A stretch of DNA of 61,669 nt from Albidovulum sp. GTDB taxonomy: Bacteria; Pseudomonadota; Alphaproteobacteria; Rhodobacterales; Rhodobacteraceae. Position 1 is the stretch's first letter, and each line of letters starts with the position of its first letter. Positions 36,338-46,377 of the stretch are shown here, piece by piece. Both the position numbers and the translations under genes were made by a program. The notes beneath the pieces were generated by a model. The model saw only the letters and a list, made by a program, of their open reading frames with translations. It searched no databases and had not been told where the DNA came from. Location: contig JAPPFL010000028.1 of the NCBI GenBank assembly GCA_028823855.1, positions 1 to 61,669 of the forward strand. Direction: 5' to 3'.

Positions 36338-36355
36338 GTCAAGTATGTAATTGCC
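36338..36355 (-). repeat. Right inverted repeat of the island
   Basis: The complement of these 18 bases is GGCAATTACATACTTGAC, identical to the left repeat at 34420-34437. Confidence 0.7.
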
Positions 36356-37300
36356 AAATTTTAAGCAAACCGTCGCGCGCAAGTTTTAACAGCCGTCAAT
36401 CGGACAAACTCAAATTGAAAACTTGAATTGCCTTTTCAAATAGCCGCGGTTTCGGCGACAATTCATCGAATTCGCACGGCGGCAAGGATTTGCCCGCCAA
36501 ATGACCAGCGGATCCGATTGGGAATCGAAACGACACCGCCATTTGCAAAGCGGCATTCAAACGGATATTCGAATGTTTCCGATGCCAATATTATCCCAGG
36601 CAATAGAAGTTTAAATTTAAATTATGTTCCACCTTATGAAATTTCGAAAAGCTTGTCGGCGCGAGCCGGCAAAATTTTTTTCCAATTTTGGAAATTTATC
36701 AACATTTCAAAGTTAACTCGATTTGTTTGGATTTCTTTTGGATTCAAGTTTTCTGGATTTGTCATTAATATCGGAAAGCGACGCACGTTCTATTGAATCC
36801 GGATCGCCAACTGAGGGCCGCTACTATATTCTCCGCGCAGTTTTATTTATCCCTCCCCGATTATTGATTGCAACCCTCTTAAGAACAAGAACCGTAAAGA
36901 AAATTTGAACTGCTGATAACGGATATCGAGTCGCAAAATAAATCGCAATTTGTTTTTTCATAAGATCAAAATGATTCAATGATTTAAGCTTCTCGATTGA
37001 AAAAAGAGACCGCGATTTTGTAATTGTTGGACATAATCACCCTATATACTTCAGATGCCGACTTGAGTTCCCGCCAGCAATTTAATTCCAGATTCCTGTT
37101 TTGTCGGTTCGAGCAATTGAATTTCACGCGGGTTTCGAAAACAGATCCCGCTAATGCGGTATACGTACAACGGAATCCTATCGTCCGCTCGAATCCGGCA
37201 CTTATTAAAGGGAGATTGTTGACTTCGCTGCGGCTAAAGTAAATGGACTGCATTCGTTTGAGTCTTGGGGTCGCATCCGGCGGCGAGCTAGAGGGACGAA
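36356..37300. other. AT-rich gap upstream of thrS
   Basis: This 945-bp stretch of low GC has no recognisable gene. Frames of up to 122 codons exist but lack motifs and ribosome binding sites and have an irregular composition. The thrS promoter and leader should lie near its right end; I see no clear leader structure of the kind known for thrS in other bacteria. Confidence 0.35.
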
Positions 37301-39259
37301 ATGGATATTGAAATTCAGTTTCCTGATGGAGGAAGTAGGAAATTCCCGCGCGGAATTACCGTCGGCGAGGTAGCGGCAAGCATTTCGCCCTCGCTGGGAC
37401 AAAGGGCCATTTCAGCTACAGTCGACGGCCAGCACTGGGACACAAAATGGCCGCTCGCGAAAGACGCGAGCATCATCATTCACACGATGAAGGATGAAAA
37501 ACCCGCCCTCGAATTAATAAGGCACGACTTGGCCCACGTTATGGCTCGCGCGGTCCAGGAAATCTGGCCCGATGCCAAAGTAACCATTGGACCGGTGATC
37601 GAAAACGGATGGTACTACGATTTCGACAAGGAGGAACCGTTTACGCCGGATGATCTCTCCGCTATCGAAAAGAAAATGCGAGAAATCATCAACTTACGGG
37701 ATCCGGTACGTACCGAAGCCTGGTCTAGGGAACGCGCAATCGAACACTATGAGCGTAATCGGGAACCCTACAAAGTCGAGCTGGTGAACATGATTCCCGA
37801 GGGCGAAGACATTCGAATGTACTGGCATGGAGATTGGCAGGATCTGTGCCGCGGCCCGCATTTCCAGCACACGGGCCAAGTCCCCGCAGATGCCTTTAAG
37901 CTCATGAGTATCGCAGGAGCCTACTGGCGCGGCGATTCCCGAAATAAAATGCTTCAGCGGATTTATGGGGTCGCATTCCGCAATCGCAAGGACCTAAAGG
38001 TTCATCTTAATATGCTGGAGGAAGCTCGGAGGCGAGACCACAGAAAGCTCGGAAGCGAAATGAAGCTTTTCCATCTCCAGGAAGAAGCGCCGGGGATGGT
38101 GTTTTGGCACCCGGACGGATGGACTGTCTATCGCCAGCTCACGGACTACATGCGCCGTCGCCAGTTCGAGCGCGGATATGTAGAAGTCAACACGCCGCAA
38201 GTAGTGGACAGAAGTCTTTGGGTAGCGTCCGGACATTGGGAAAAATACCAGGAAAACATGTTCATCGTCAGCGTTGACGAAGAGCACGCGGCGGAAAAGC
38301 GAATAAATGCGCTTAAGCCGATGAACTGCCCCTGCCATGTTCAAATCTATAATATCGGCCAAAAGAGCTACCGCGATCTCCCGCTTCGAATGGCAGAATT
38401 CGGTTCCTGTACGCGATACGAGCCTTCTGGCGCGCTCCATGGAATAATGCGAGTGCGCGGATTTGTACAGGACGACGCGCATATCTTTTGCGAGGAAAAC
38501 CAAATCGAATCAGAAACTCGAGAATTTATCGACATGCTTTCGCGCGTGTACGAAGATCTTGGATTTCCCGAATTCAAAATCAAATACGCGGACAGGCCTC
38601 CGATCAGAGTAGGATCGGACGAAACTTGGGACAGAGCCGAGCAAGCATTGATCGAAGCCACGAAAGCCGCTGGCCGCACCTACGAATTGAATTCCGGAGA
38701 AGGCGCGTTTTACGGGCCGAAGCTCGAATTCGTACTCACAGATGCGATCGGAAGAGACTGGCAGTGCGGAACGCTTCAAGTCGATTTTGTACTGCCGGAG
38801 AGGCTTGACGCGGTTTATGTTGGACGCGACGGAAACAAGCACAGGCCGGTCATGCTCCATCGTGCTCTACTCGGAAGCTTCGAGAGGTTTATTGGTATTC
38901 TACTTGAAAGCCATGCCGGACGCCTGCCTTTCTGGCTGGCACCCCGGCAGATCGTGGTCGCTACCATTGTCTCGGACGCGGACGAATACGCTCGAGAGGT
39001 CGTCGGAGTTCTCCTAAAGGCGGGGCTGCGAGCGGAAGCGGATATTAGGAACGAAAAGATCAATTTCAAGGTTCGCGAACATTCATTGGCAAAGGTTCCT
39101 GTCATCTTCGCCGTTGGGGCCAAGGAATTGTCGAATGGCACCGTATCGATCAGAAGGCTAGGCGAACGCGGGCTTGAGATAGCAAGCATCGGCGACGCGG
39201 TTGACCGATTCGCGACGGAATCTATGCCGCCCGACCTAAGGCAAGCTGACACAGAGTGA
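37301..39259 (+). CDS. thrS: Threonine-tRNA ligase
   Basis: This enzyme charges tRNA-Thr with threonine. The full-length protein of 652 residues has an N-terminal TGS domain ([18 protein letters not shown]), then the editing domain with [20 protein letters not shown]. The class II catalytic core has the zinc-binding [11 protein letters not shown], motif 2 [15 protein letters not shown] and motif 3 DRLPFWLAP-type [11 protein letters not shown], and an anticodon-binding domain closes the protein. It starts at 37301 with a weak upstream AGAGGGACGA site. The gene normally precedes infC directly; here about 4 kb of decayed DNA separates them. Confidence 0.97.
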   Translation: MDIEIQFPDGGSRKFPRGITVGEVAASISPSLGQRAISATVDGQHWDTKWPLAKDASIIIHTMKDEKPALELIRHDLAHVMARAVQEIWPDAKVTIGPVIENGWYYDFDKEEPFTPDDLSAIEKKMREIINLRDPVRTEAWSRERAIEHYERNREPYKVELVNMIPEGEDIRMYWHGDWQDLCRGPHFQHTGQVPADAFKLMSIAGAYWRGDSRNKMLQRIYGVAFRNRKDLKVHLNMLEEARRRDHRKLGSEMKLFHLQEEAPGMVFWHPDGWTVYRQLTDYMRRRQFERGYVEVNTPQVVDRSLWVASGHWEKYQENMFIVSVDEEHAAEKRINALKPMNCPCHVQIYNIGQKSYRDLPLRMAEFGSCTRYEPSGALHGIMRVRGFVQDDAHIFCEENQIESETREFIDMLSRVYEDLGFPEFKIKYADRPPIRVGSDETWDRAEQALIEATKAAGRTYELNSGEGAFYGPKLEFVLTDAIGRDWQCGTLQVDFVLPERLDAVYVGRDGNKHRPVMLHRALLGSFERFIGILLESHAGRLPFWLAPRQIVVATIVSDADEYAREVVGVLLKAGLRAEADIRNEKINFKVREHSLAKVPVIFAVGAKELSNGTVSIRRLGERGLEIASIGDAVDRFATESMPPDLRQADTE

Positions 39260-39584
39260 ACAGCGATCGACGCTCCGGCGCTTTCATTCGCGAGACCGCT
39301 AATTCAAGCAGATCGCGCGAAGGGAAGATCAATCCTGACCGAGAGCCGCCATCATGCCCGAAGCACCATGGACGCACTTCCGGCCAGCGTCCTTTATAAC
39401 ATGTTTTGGCGAACATCGTCGTAATCCTAGAGCCTAGGAAATCGTCCTGTCTCGCTTCGCCGCGCTGTTTCCCAGACGGAACGCCAGCACGGCTGCATAT
39501 TGCATTACTGCTTTTCAGCGCCGCCCGATAAGGAATCCGCGGCCATGGTCGTGAATTGTCCTGAGGCATCCGAAATGGAGTCCC

Positions 39585-39761
39585 CTAGTCATACAAATAA
39601 GTGAATTCCGGTTTGCCTTTCAGGAAGTTGATGTTGTCGAGAAGAGTCGCGTCGAGCCCCGCATCGTATTCGTCAGGACTCCAATGAGCAACCTGGCCAT
39701 TCCGTAGGACCTCGAACCGCCGTAGGCGGCAGTTTTTCCGTTCAATTGCTGCCTGAATAAT
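39585..39761 (-). pseudogene. Remnant of a small hypothetical protein, no start codon
   Basis: A 58-codon frame reads like real protein: it begins IIQAAIERKNCRLRRFEVL, continues with NGQVAHWSPDEYDAGLDATL and ends NFLKGKPEFTYLYD before TAG. It is preceded directly by an in-frame TAG and has no ATG, GTG or ribosome binding site at its front; only an ATT stands there. I cannot name the family. It is probably the C-terminal end of a decayed gene. Confidence 0.4.
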
Positions 39762-42522
39762 CTAGTGGAGATCTTTGAGATTCGTATCGGGACGTGCATC
39801 CATTCGCCGTGCAACTTTAGGCTCCGCATGCTGAAGCGTAATGCTGAGTCGCACTTTTCCTAATTGCATGCGTTTCCGAGCCATTGACCATCCCGTAATT
39901 GAAGTTGAATTGACCGAATTGTGCTGACTGCCTAATCTGTCGGAGTCGTCGATGAATTGCCGAATTGCAAATGTCAGGCGACCTGTCATCCACCGTTCGG
40001 CAAAGGCGCGTAATTCCGATTTTCAAACACGAAGCGCAATTCTTTGGCATCGCGAGAGTTGCGTCGCCGTAGTGGCAGCCATCGGTGCAAGTCACGCGGA
40101 CTTCGGGCCTCGTTCCTTGGCGAATTGCCCGACGGGCTTGTTGACGGCACCAAGTAGAAGCGAAGCTGGGACGGACTGTTGCCGGGCGCCGCTTTCTCGT
40201 CAAAACGGTGTACAACGGCCCCGCCTTTCGGTACGTTGCCGCGGTCGGCGAAACCTTGCTTTCACTTGTCGGCCGACAGGCGGGTGCTTTAACAGTTGAG
40301 CTTTTCGAAGCCTGGTTTGGCTGGTCCTCCGCGCAGCGCTGTTCGCGGCCTTGCCTTGTCGCGAACAACGCAAATTTCTGGTTCTTGTCCCAAACCTCGC
40401 TTGCAGAGTACTGGAATTGAGCCTCCAAGATCCGTCGGAGGACATGACGGCGTTGCACTGGCAACCGAGCGTGCTTGCCAAGGCCATCTTTGACCGTTTG
40501 CGCTTGGGCGGATCCGGTAACAGTGTTGCGAACTAGCGTTTTAGGCCCTTTCGCCAAGGTTGCTGACTTCTATAAAGCGCGAATCCGGTGCAATGGAGCC
40601 TAGTCTGATTTTCAACCATTGACGTCGCGGCGCGCATAGCCGAGTTTCGCAGTTGCGGGGTCCTATGCTCAAGGCGGCAATCGTGTCTCTTTTAGGCACG
40701 GCGGCAGATCGACGAATAGACGCACAGCGCGAATGGATTTCGAGCGCGTCTCCGCGCGATATCGCAGTACGACGGATCCGCGCAGGGAAGTTCCGCCCGT
40801 CATATTGACGCCGTATCTGCACGTGCGGACAAAACCATGCCTGAACTTCGATGTACAGAGTTCCAAACTGCATCTCGCCTCGGTCCGCATGCCGCACCGC
40901 AAATGAAACGGCGCATTGCTGGCCTAGGTTTACTTCTTGGCAATCGTTCTGCAGCGCAAATCGGGTCTGTACCTGGGAGAAGCGCACAATCTAAAGCTTC
41001 AGGATGTTGATCTTTAGGTGGTGCTCTTGGTCGTGCGCGAGGCCAAGTTCGACAGGACCCGCTTGGTTTCATCGCGCCGTTCGATCAGAGAGATTCTCGC
41101 CGGTCGCGCGGCTATGTGCCGGCATTGCTTGACCGGTCGCCGCATTTCAACGCTTTAGTTCTTCTTGAGCTGTTAAAACGGCGCAACGGCGCACGAATCG
41201 GCCGAGCCTCTTGCATGCTGTCGCGCCAAATGGGTTCTACCCGGAATTGGGTCGTCAGAAATTTAACTGCCTTGGGTGCGCAAGCGATTGCACTTCTGAG
41301 TCGCCCCTTTCCTCTGGCCATGCCAACGCAGCCAGGCGGCCAATAATGCGACAGTTTCACCATTAGCGATATGGCGGGGACGCCTCGGCAAACCACGCCG
41401 CTGTGTTCGGCGAAAACCTGCCCTGGGGCGGAAAACTGCACGCCGACCAAAGTCGAGATTCTCGACAACGAACTAATCACGCTAACGAAATTGATGACTT
41501 GCGAGACGTGGGACAGCACTGCCGAAACTGTGTTGCATTTGGCGAAAAGGGGAGGATAGAGGAACGCGGTCTATCGCTTTCATTTTGTTCGGGAATTATT
41601 GCGTGGCGTCCGGGAAGGAAGGTTTTTGATCAACTTTCGTAGAGCCCCAATTGTAATCCTGGAAACCCGCGTATTGTCGTTAATGTTGTTGCGTGAATTA
41701 ACCTAGTATCATGGAATAGCCGGTGATTTCGACCCGTATGATCGAAAAGAGGCGATAAGGGAAAAATTTCCGAAGGTGGCCTCAAAGTCTACGATCGTTA
41801 TGATTGATTAGCATTTTTCGCAAATGCAACACACCAGAATCTGAAATTTACGATCTTATTGGCTTTGGCGACGTCGAAAAAAGTGGCAACGGAATCGCGC
41901 GGCAAGTCAATTATTAAAGCGGCATTGCCGACCAATCGCTTGGGGAAATGCTGGAACATTGAGAAATTCCAACTGCGACAAAAGCCCAAATAAAGAAGTG
42001 ATCCGCAGACTTACTCGGAACGATCCGACTCCAAATACGCGTGTTTGACGAATTTAGTTAAAAAGCCAGAATAACATAAGAATGAAGAAGCAATGCCTAG
42101 CGATACAATGCCAAGTATAAGGCACGACGTTGAAAACAATAAAAATTGAAGTGGCAGCAATCGAAGGGTGGTTGGAGAATGCCAATGGCTACTTAGCCGA
42201 AAAGATTTCAAAACCTGATAATTATTGAATCATCGAAGTAACAAAAGCTGCGTTCGCGCAGGTCTTGGTAAGTCTTTTCGGATATAGCCTTTCGCTAGAC
42301 GGTCGGATGCTGTCGTCGATTATGTATCAAACACTCTAGTAAATTACACTTATGATTTCGATATCGCTTCAACCGCCGCCTGAATCTATTACTTTAAAAT
42401 GTGATTGCGCAAATAGAACTTTTTTCGAAATGATCGCGTACCTTCCGGCGGATGAATAACTTTTAACTTCCAAGTTTTTAGCAAAAATCGACTACGAATC
42501 GCTGACGGCGAAATAAAGGGAG

Positions 42523-42789
42523 ATCTACAGTTTTCAGAAAATCGCCGCTAGTTGCGCCGAATACGGCTTCGATTGCATCAAACTACCCGACGACTGGAAG
42601 AAGGCCGACTTCGTCGGCAGCCGAACAGACGGCTCGACGCTGATGGGGCAACTCAAATCGCGCCCGGCAATTCACAAGAAGTGCGTCGACAAGAATTCGT
42701 TGATGGCGTTTAAGGCGGATGGCCGCTGGAATCAGTTTCCTCACGAACGGCGCGTGCGAATCGAGGGCGCAACCACTTCGGCGCTGTAA
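42523..42789 (+). pseudogene. Remnant of a small nuclease-like/DUF protein with lost start codon
   Basis: An 88-codon frame has a convincing protein-like sequence: YSFQKIAASCAEYGFDCIKL, DDWKKADFVGSRTDGSTLM, GQLKSRPAIHKKCVDKNSL, then FKADGRWNQFPHERRVRIEG and a stop. The arrangement D-x-x-K-x-A-D...V/L-Q-L-K is reminiscent of small PD-(D/E)XK-like hypothetical proteins seen next to mobile DNA. There is a plausible AAGGGAG site, but the codon in start position is ATC, and no ATG lies in frame upstream. Either the ATG mutated to ATC or initiation is non-canonical. Confidence 0.5.
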
Positions 42790-43285
42790 AGCCGGTCGTT
42801 GGGACAAAGAGGGTTTACAGTAGGTCCAACGCGCCGAAGCAATTGCTCGGGGCACTCGAAATGCTTGTTTTGTAAAGGCGAGTAGACGTGGCGGCTTGCC
42901 AAAAAATTTTTGCGGTGATTCGAGGCGAGGCGTGATTTACGAATATAGCGCCCGATTTTTTGGGAGAGGCATAGTAGCGAACAGTTTGGTTCGACGACCG
43001 GGCGGGCTCTTATCCGTCGGATCGGCGCACTACGGAATGACTTGCCCTTGTAGGGCGAATCCGGAAATTCCGAACGGACAGGATTATTCGGACTAGTTGT
43101 GCCTATGGTCGGGAGGTATAAGTTTAGCGTGGAATGATGATGAGTAGTCCAAAGGCAAGTCGCGAATAATTTAAGGTACGAAACTTCTCGCTTGCGACTA
43201 AGCAATGCACCGCTATTGATTTTGCGAATCGCGCAATATATCTGAATCTACGAAACCGTAAGCGGCGAAAAAAGGAGATAGCCCA

Positions 43286-43828
43286 ATACCCCGTCGACCA
43301 CACAACGCACCGCCGGTGCGTGAAACGGGCCCCCGCGTTAATGATCGGATAAACGCCCGTGAAATCCGGCTCATAGGACCAGAGGGAGAAAACTTCGGAA
43401 TAACGTCACCAGACCACGGCATCCAGGTAGCGCAGCAGGCGGATTTGGACCTCGTGGAGATTTCGCCTACCGCAGTTCCTCCTGTTTGCAAGGTCATGGA
43501 CTACGGCAAGTTCAAATACATGCAGCAAAAGCGAGAGTCTGAAGCTCGCAAAAAGCAAAAGACCATTGAAGTTAAGGAAGTTAAGTTCCGTCCAAATACG
43601 GATAGGCACGACTATGATGTGAAATTGCGTAATGTCGCGAAATTTTTAGGCAATGGCGACAAGGTCAAAGTCACAATGCGTTTCCGCGGCCGGGAAATGG
43701 CTCACCAGGATATTGGACGCGACCTGCTCAAACGAGTCGCCGACGACATATCCGAAATCGGAAAAGTTGAAATCGTGCCAAAGCTTGAAGGCCGACAATT
43801 GTTCATGATGATTGGCCCTTCGAAGTAA
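43286..43828 (+). CDS. infC: Translation initiation factor IF-3, probable AUA start
   Basis: IF-3 binds the 30S subunit and proofreads initiator tRNA and start codons. The core begins [20 protein letters not shown] and runs to [20 protein letters not shown] and [19 protein letters not shown], complete for the family. The upstream in-frame sequence reads [18 protein letters not shown], a typical alphaproteobacterial IF-3 N-terminus, and there is no ATG, GTG or TTG in the right place. The only start with a ribosome binding site (AGGAG, eight bases upstream) is ATA at 43286, giving 180 residues. A downstream GTG at 43316 would remove conserved residues and has no site. Rare start codons on infC are known to allow autoregulation by IF-3. 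rpmI and rplT, its usual followers, are absent. Confidence 0.9.
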   Translation: MPRRPHNAPPVRETGPRVNDRINAREIRLIGPEGENFGITSPDHGIQVAQQADLDLVEISPTAVPPVCKVMDYGKFKYMQQKRESEARKKQKTIEVKEVKFRPNTDRHDYDVKLRNVAKFLGNGDKVKVTMRFRGREMAHQDIGRDLLKRVADDISEIGKVEIVPKLEGRQLFMMIGPSK

Positions 43829-44028
43829 AAATTGCCAAATGCTAGCCTAATGCAAATTGCACTAATTTAGCATCCGCCGGCATTCATTTGCCTCCGCGCG
43901 GTGCGAGGCGAACATCGGCGTTTAAGTGATAGGCCGAAGACTAAATTCGGTGTCAGTGCCGGAAAGTTCACGAAGTCGCCGACCGAAAACAAGGGCAATC
44001 CGGAGTTTTCGCGGCGCGAAAGGAACAA

Positions 44029-44730
44029 ATGTACGACAAACCAGTTGCTCTAATCGTTGCGGGTGGATCCGGAATTGGCGCGGATGCCGCCCGCAAGCTA
44101 GTCGATTGCGGGTATGGCGTCGCCGTCATGTCGTCGTCAGGCAAGGGCGAAAAACTAGGAATCGACTTGGGAGGAATCGGTTTTACAGGCTCAAATTTGG
44201 ATTCCGTAGATTTGAAGGGATTCGCAGACTTCGCGTACAATCACTACGGAAGAATCGACGGACTCGTTAACTGCGCCGGCCATGGCCCGAAAGGCGAGAT
44301 ATTGGAGATTTCCGACGACGATTGGCATGCGGGAATGGACTATTATCTTCTCAATGTCGTCAGAATGGCGAGAATCGTTACGCCTTTGATGGCGAAACGA
44401 GGCGGTTCCATCGTCAACGTGTCAACATTTGCGGTTTTCGAACCCGATTCGGATTTTCCTACATCGGCGGTATTTCGCGCCGGGCTTGCCGCGTTTACCA
44501 AGCTCTACAGCGACAATCACGCGGCCGACGGCATCAGAATGAATAACGTGCTGCCGGGATTCATCGATAGCCTTCCGGAAAAGCCGGACAGAAAAGCTCG
44601 CATTCCGATGGGTCGATACGCACGCGTTTCCGAATTGTCGGAAGTCATCTCGTTCCTGATTTCCGATGCATCAAGCTACATCACCGGCCAGAACATCAGG
44701 GTTGATGGCGGACTTACTCGTTCCGTCTAG
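44029..44730 (+). CDS. SDR-fold protein lacking the catalytic Tyr-Lys pair
   Basis: This 233-residue protein has the SDR fold: an N-terminal VALIVAGGSGIGADAA cofactor motif, LVNCAGHGP, SIVNVSTFAVFEP and a typical end (SSYITGQNIRVDGGL). Where the YxxxK motif belongs, the sequence reads FPTSAVFRAGLAAFTK, so the Tyr is replaced and the Lys is Arg. The NNVLPGFIDSLPEK segment is characteristic of a recognised subgroup with this substitution. An AAGGA site precedes the ATG. It may bind a dinucleotide without classical reductase chemistry. It is convergent with the SMP-30/isochorismatase gene. Confidence 0.82.
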   Translation: MYDKPVALIVAGGSGIGADAARKLVDCGYGVAVMSSSGKGEKLGIDLGGIGFTGSNLDSVDLKGFADFAYNHYGRIDGLVNCAGHGPKGEILEISDDDWHAGMDYYLLNVVRMARIVTPLMAKRGGSIVNVSTFAVFEPDSDFPTSAVFRAGLAAFTKLYSDNHAADGIRMNNVLPGFIDSLPEKPDRKARIPMGRYARVSELSEVISFLISDASSYITGQNIRVDGGLTRSV

Positions 44731-44802
44731 CAATTCCGCAATGGCATCCTAAAGACTATCCAAGGGAATGGCGCGCGAGACACCTTGGCAAGCGCGTTGA
44801 GG

Positions 44803-46377
44803 CTATCGCCCGTCCAGCGCGGCGATTACATCATCGGTTCTAGTCACTTTAGCAACATTCTGCATAGCGTAATCTAATGATGCCCTGTGCCAATCCGCAT
44901 TCATGGTCGAGCAAGCGTCTTCAGGTACGAAAACGCGGAATCCCTTGTCGGCGGCCGTTCGCGCAGTATGCTCGACGCTCATATTCGTCCACGCACCGGT
45001 GTTGATGATCGTGTCGATACTCGCTCCGCGCAGGTAGGATTCCAACCGGCTGGACTCCCACGCGCTCATCGTCATTTTTTCGACGACAAGGTCTCCCGAC
45101 ACCGGTTCGAGACCACTTGCCGGAGCCGCTCCCCAGCTATCTCTCACCAGCGCATTTTCTGCCTTTACGCCTTGAAACAGAGGAGAGTTCTGCGTCAATG
45201 CCGGGTGCCCTGGCTCGCAAACGAACCAGACATGGATGACCATGGCACCTCGCCTCCGGCATGCTTCGGCTAGCCGACGGCAATTATCGGCGGAGTTTTG
45301 CGACATGGCGTGAACGGGAGCGCCGCTTGAATCGAATGCGCCTCCTTCCGTGATCACGTCATTCTGCATGTCTTGAATAATCAATGCGGTACGCGCGGGC
45401 TGGATATTCAATTCATTCGACGACGGTAAAACAGTATCCGAATTTGCAGCGGGCGCGCCCGCGTTCATAAAGGGCTCGGTTCTCGCCCGCGCTTTCGTGA
45501 GTACCGTATAAAGAGAAGTATGGGCGCAGATGAAAAGCCGATTCCAATTTTCACCGCCCCAATGCAGGTTGGCAGCCGGTTCCGGAGTACTGATTTTTCC
45601 GAGCAGCTCGCCTTCGAAAGAGTAGACCCAAATGCCGCCGGGCGCAGTAACCCACACATTGCCATTCGAATCGGCCTTCATGCCATCCGGCATGCCAGGC
45701 ACCGCTCTGTCCTTGATCCCGGACGCAAAAATTCTAGAATTCACGAGTTTTCCGTCAGGCGCGACATCAAACTTCCGAATATTGCACTGGTCCGAATCAT
45801 TGACCCACATGAACCGTTCGCAGGGGCTGAAGCACAGTCCGTTCGGCTGCGTAAACATATATCGGTCGGAGACAAGCCTTGGTTCGGTTCCCGCGACATG
45901 GCCGGGAAGCAGCATGTAAACTCCCTGAAAGCCAAGCTGGCTCGGTCTTTCGATTCCAAAGTGCGGCATTCGCCCGTAGGTGGGATCGGTAAAGTAAACG
46001 GAACCGTCCGACTTTACGCAAATGTCGTTGGGCGAATTCAATTCCTTGCCATCGAATCGCGAGCACAGCACTTCCCGATGCCCGTCCGGGCGAAATCTCG
46101 CGACCGAACTTGTAGAATGCTCGCAGACAAGCAAATTGAGGCCCGCGTCATAGGTCATTCCGTTGCCCTTGTTGGAGGGACGCATTTCTTCTGAAACTCC
46201 GCTAGCCCGCGACCACTTCCTCCGCACGTCTCCAGGCATGTCGGAAAAAAGCAGGAATTGTTCCTTGGGATTCCAAATCGGGCCCTCAGTGAATGTGAAG
46301 CCGGATCCAATTTTTTCGACGGGTGCGGATATGTCGAATAGTTCGTGAAATTCCGGCCTGACGGCAGTGTGCGCCAT
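44803..46377 (-). CDS. Fusion of SMP-30/gluconolactonase and isochorismatase-like hydrolase
   Basis: A 524-residue two-domain protein. Residues 20-300 form an SMP-30/gluconolactonase beta-propeller with metal-ligand-type segments FTFTEGPIW, NSPNDICVKSDGSVYFTDPT and WVNDSDQCNI. Residues 328-520 are an isochorismatase-like cysteine hydrolase: Asp336 in ALIIQDMQND and Lys434 in VVEKMTMSAW. In the nucleophile loop TGAWTNMSVEHTAR, Ser467 stands where Cys is expected. The linker (300-326) is short and Pro/Ala/Ser-rich. The first domain would open a lactone; the second belongs to enzymes that cleave amides, biuret or ureido acids, but without Cys its activity is uncertain. It is a single frame with no sign of a sequencing join. 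Confidence 0.85.
   Translation of the reverse strand: MAHTAVRPEFHELFDISAPVEKIGSGFTFTEGPIWNPKEQFLLFSDMPGDVRRKWSRASGVSEEMRPSNKGNGMTYDAGLNLLVCEHSTSSVARFRPDGHREVLCSRFDGKELNSPNDICVKSDGSVYFTDPTYGRMPHFGIERPSQLGFQGVYMLLPGHVAGTEPRLVSDRYMFTQPNGLCFSPCERFMWVNDSDQCNIRKFDVAPDGKLVNSRIFASGIKDRAVPGMPDGMKADSNGNVWVTAPGGIWVYSFEGELLGKISTPEPAANLHWGGENWNRLFICAHTSLYTVLTKARARTEPFMNAGAPAANSDTVLPSSNELNIQPARTALIIQDMQNDVITEGGAFDSSGAPVHAMSQNSADNCRRLAEACRRRGAMVIHVWFVCEPGHPALTQNSPLFQGVKAENALVRDSWGAAPASGLEPVSGDLVVEKMTMSAWESSRLESYLRGASIDTIINTGAWTNMSVEHTARTAADKGFRVFVPEDACSTMNADWHRASLDYAMQNVAKVTRTDDVIAALDGR

Larger units (their letters stand above)
34420..36355. mobile_element. AT-rich island bounded by 18-bp inverted repeats
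   Basis: A segment of about 1.9 kb is clearly richer in A and T and uses different codons from the genes around it. It is bounded by a perfect 18-bp inverted repeat: GGCAATTACATACTTGAC at 34420-34437 and its complement at 36338-36355, with AT-rich sequence (AAATTT) just outside each copy. A third, imperfect direct copy (ATTATATACTTGACTAC) lies at 35592-35608. Inside are three small genes, one strong intrinsic terminator, three copies of a 25-nt palindromic element and a tRNA-Ser-like gene. There is no transposase or integrase, so it would be a non-autonomous element or phage/plasmid remnant. I could not find a target-site duplication. Confidence 0.55.
39260..43285. other. 4-kb gene desert between thrS and infC
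   Basis: No intact gene is seen between thrS and infC. The composition changes along the stretch: moderate GC to about 41600, AT-rich to about 42500, then moderate GC again. Coding-like remnants without start codons are visible at 39585-39761 (minus) and 42523-42789 (plus). A further 30-codon piece ends AREKF-like near 41820. Longer frames such as that at 39817-40557 on the minus strand have a composition unlike real proteins. This looks like the remains of several lost genes. Confidence 0.45.

Noticed and set aside
34422-36353. Xer/dif-type integration site at the island edges
   Set aside because: The repeats are inverted, not direct, and do not show the two 11-base arms and six-base centre of dif.
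36428-36796. 122-codon frame upstream of thrS
   Set aside because: The composition is irregular, it has no ribosome binding site and no recognisable segment, and it lies in a low-GC decayed stretch.
39817-40557. 246-codon open frame on the minus strand in the thrS-infC desert
   Set aside because: It lacks a ribosome binding site and any motif. Its Arg/Ser/Gln-heavy composition and abundance of Cys look like chance reading of decayed DNA.
41740-41830. 30-codon gene-like piece (FDPYDRKEAIREKFPK segment)
   Set aside because: Too short, no start and no flanking homology; it is mentioned only within the desert entry.
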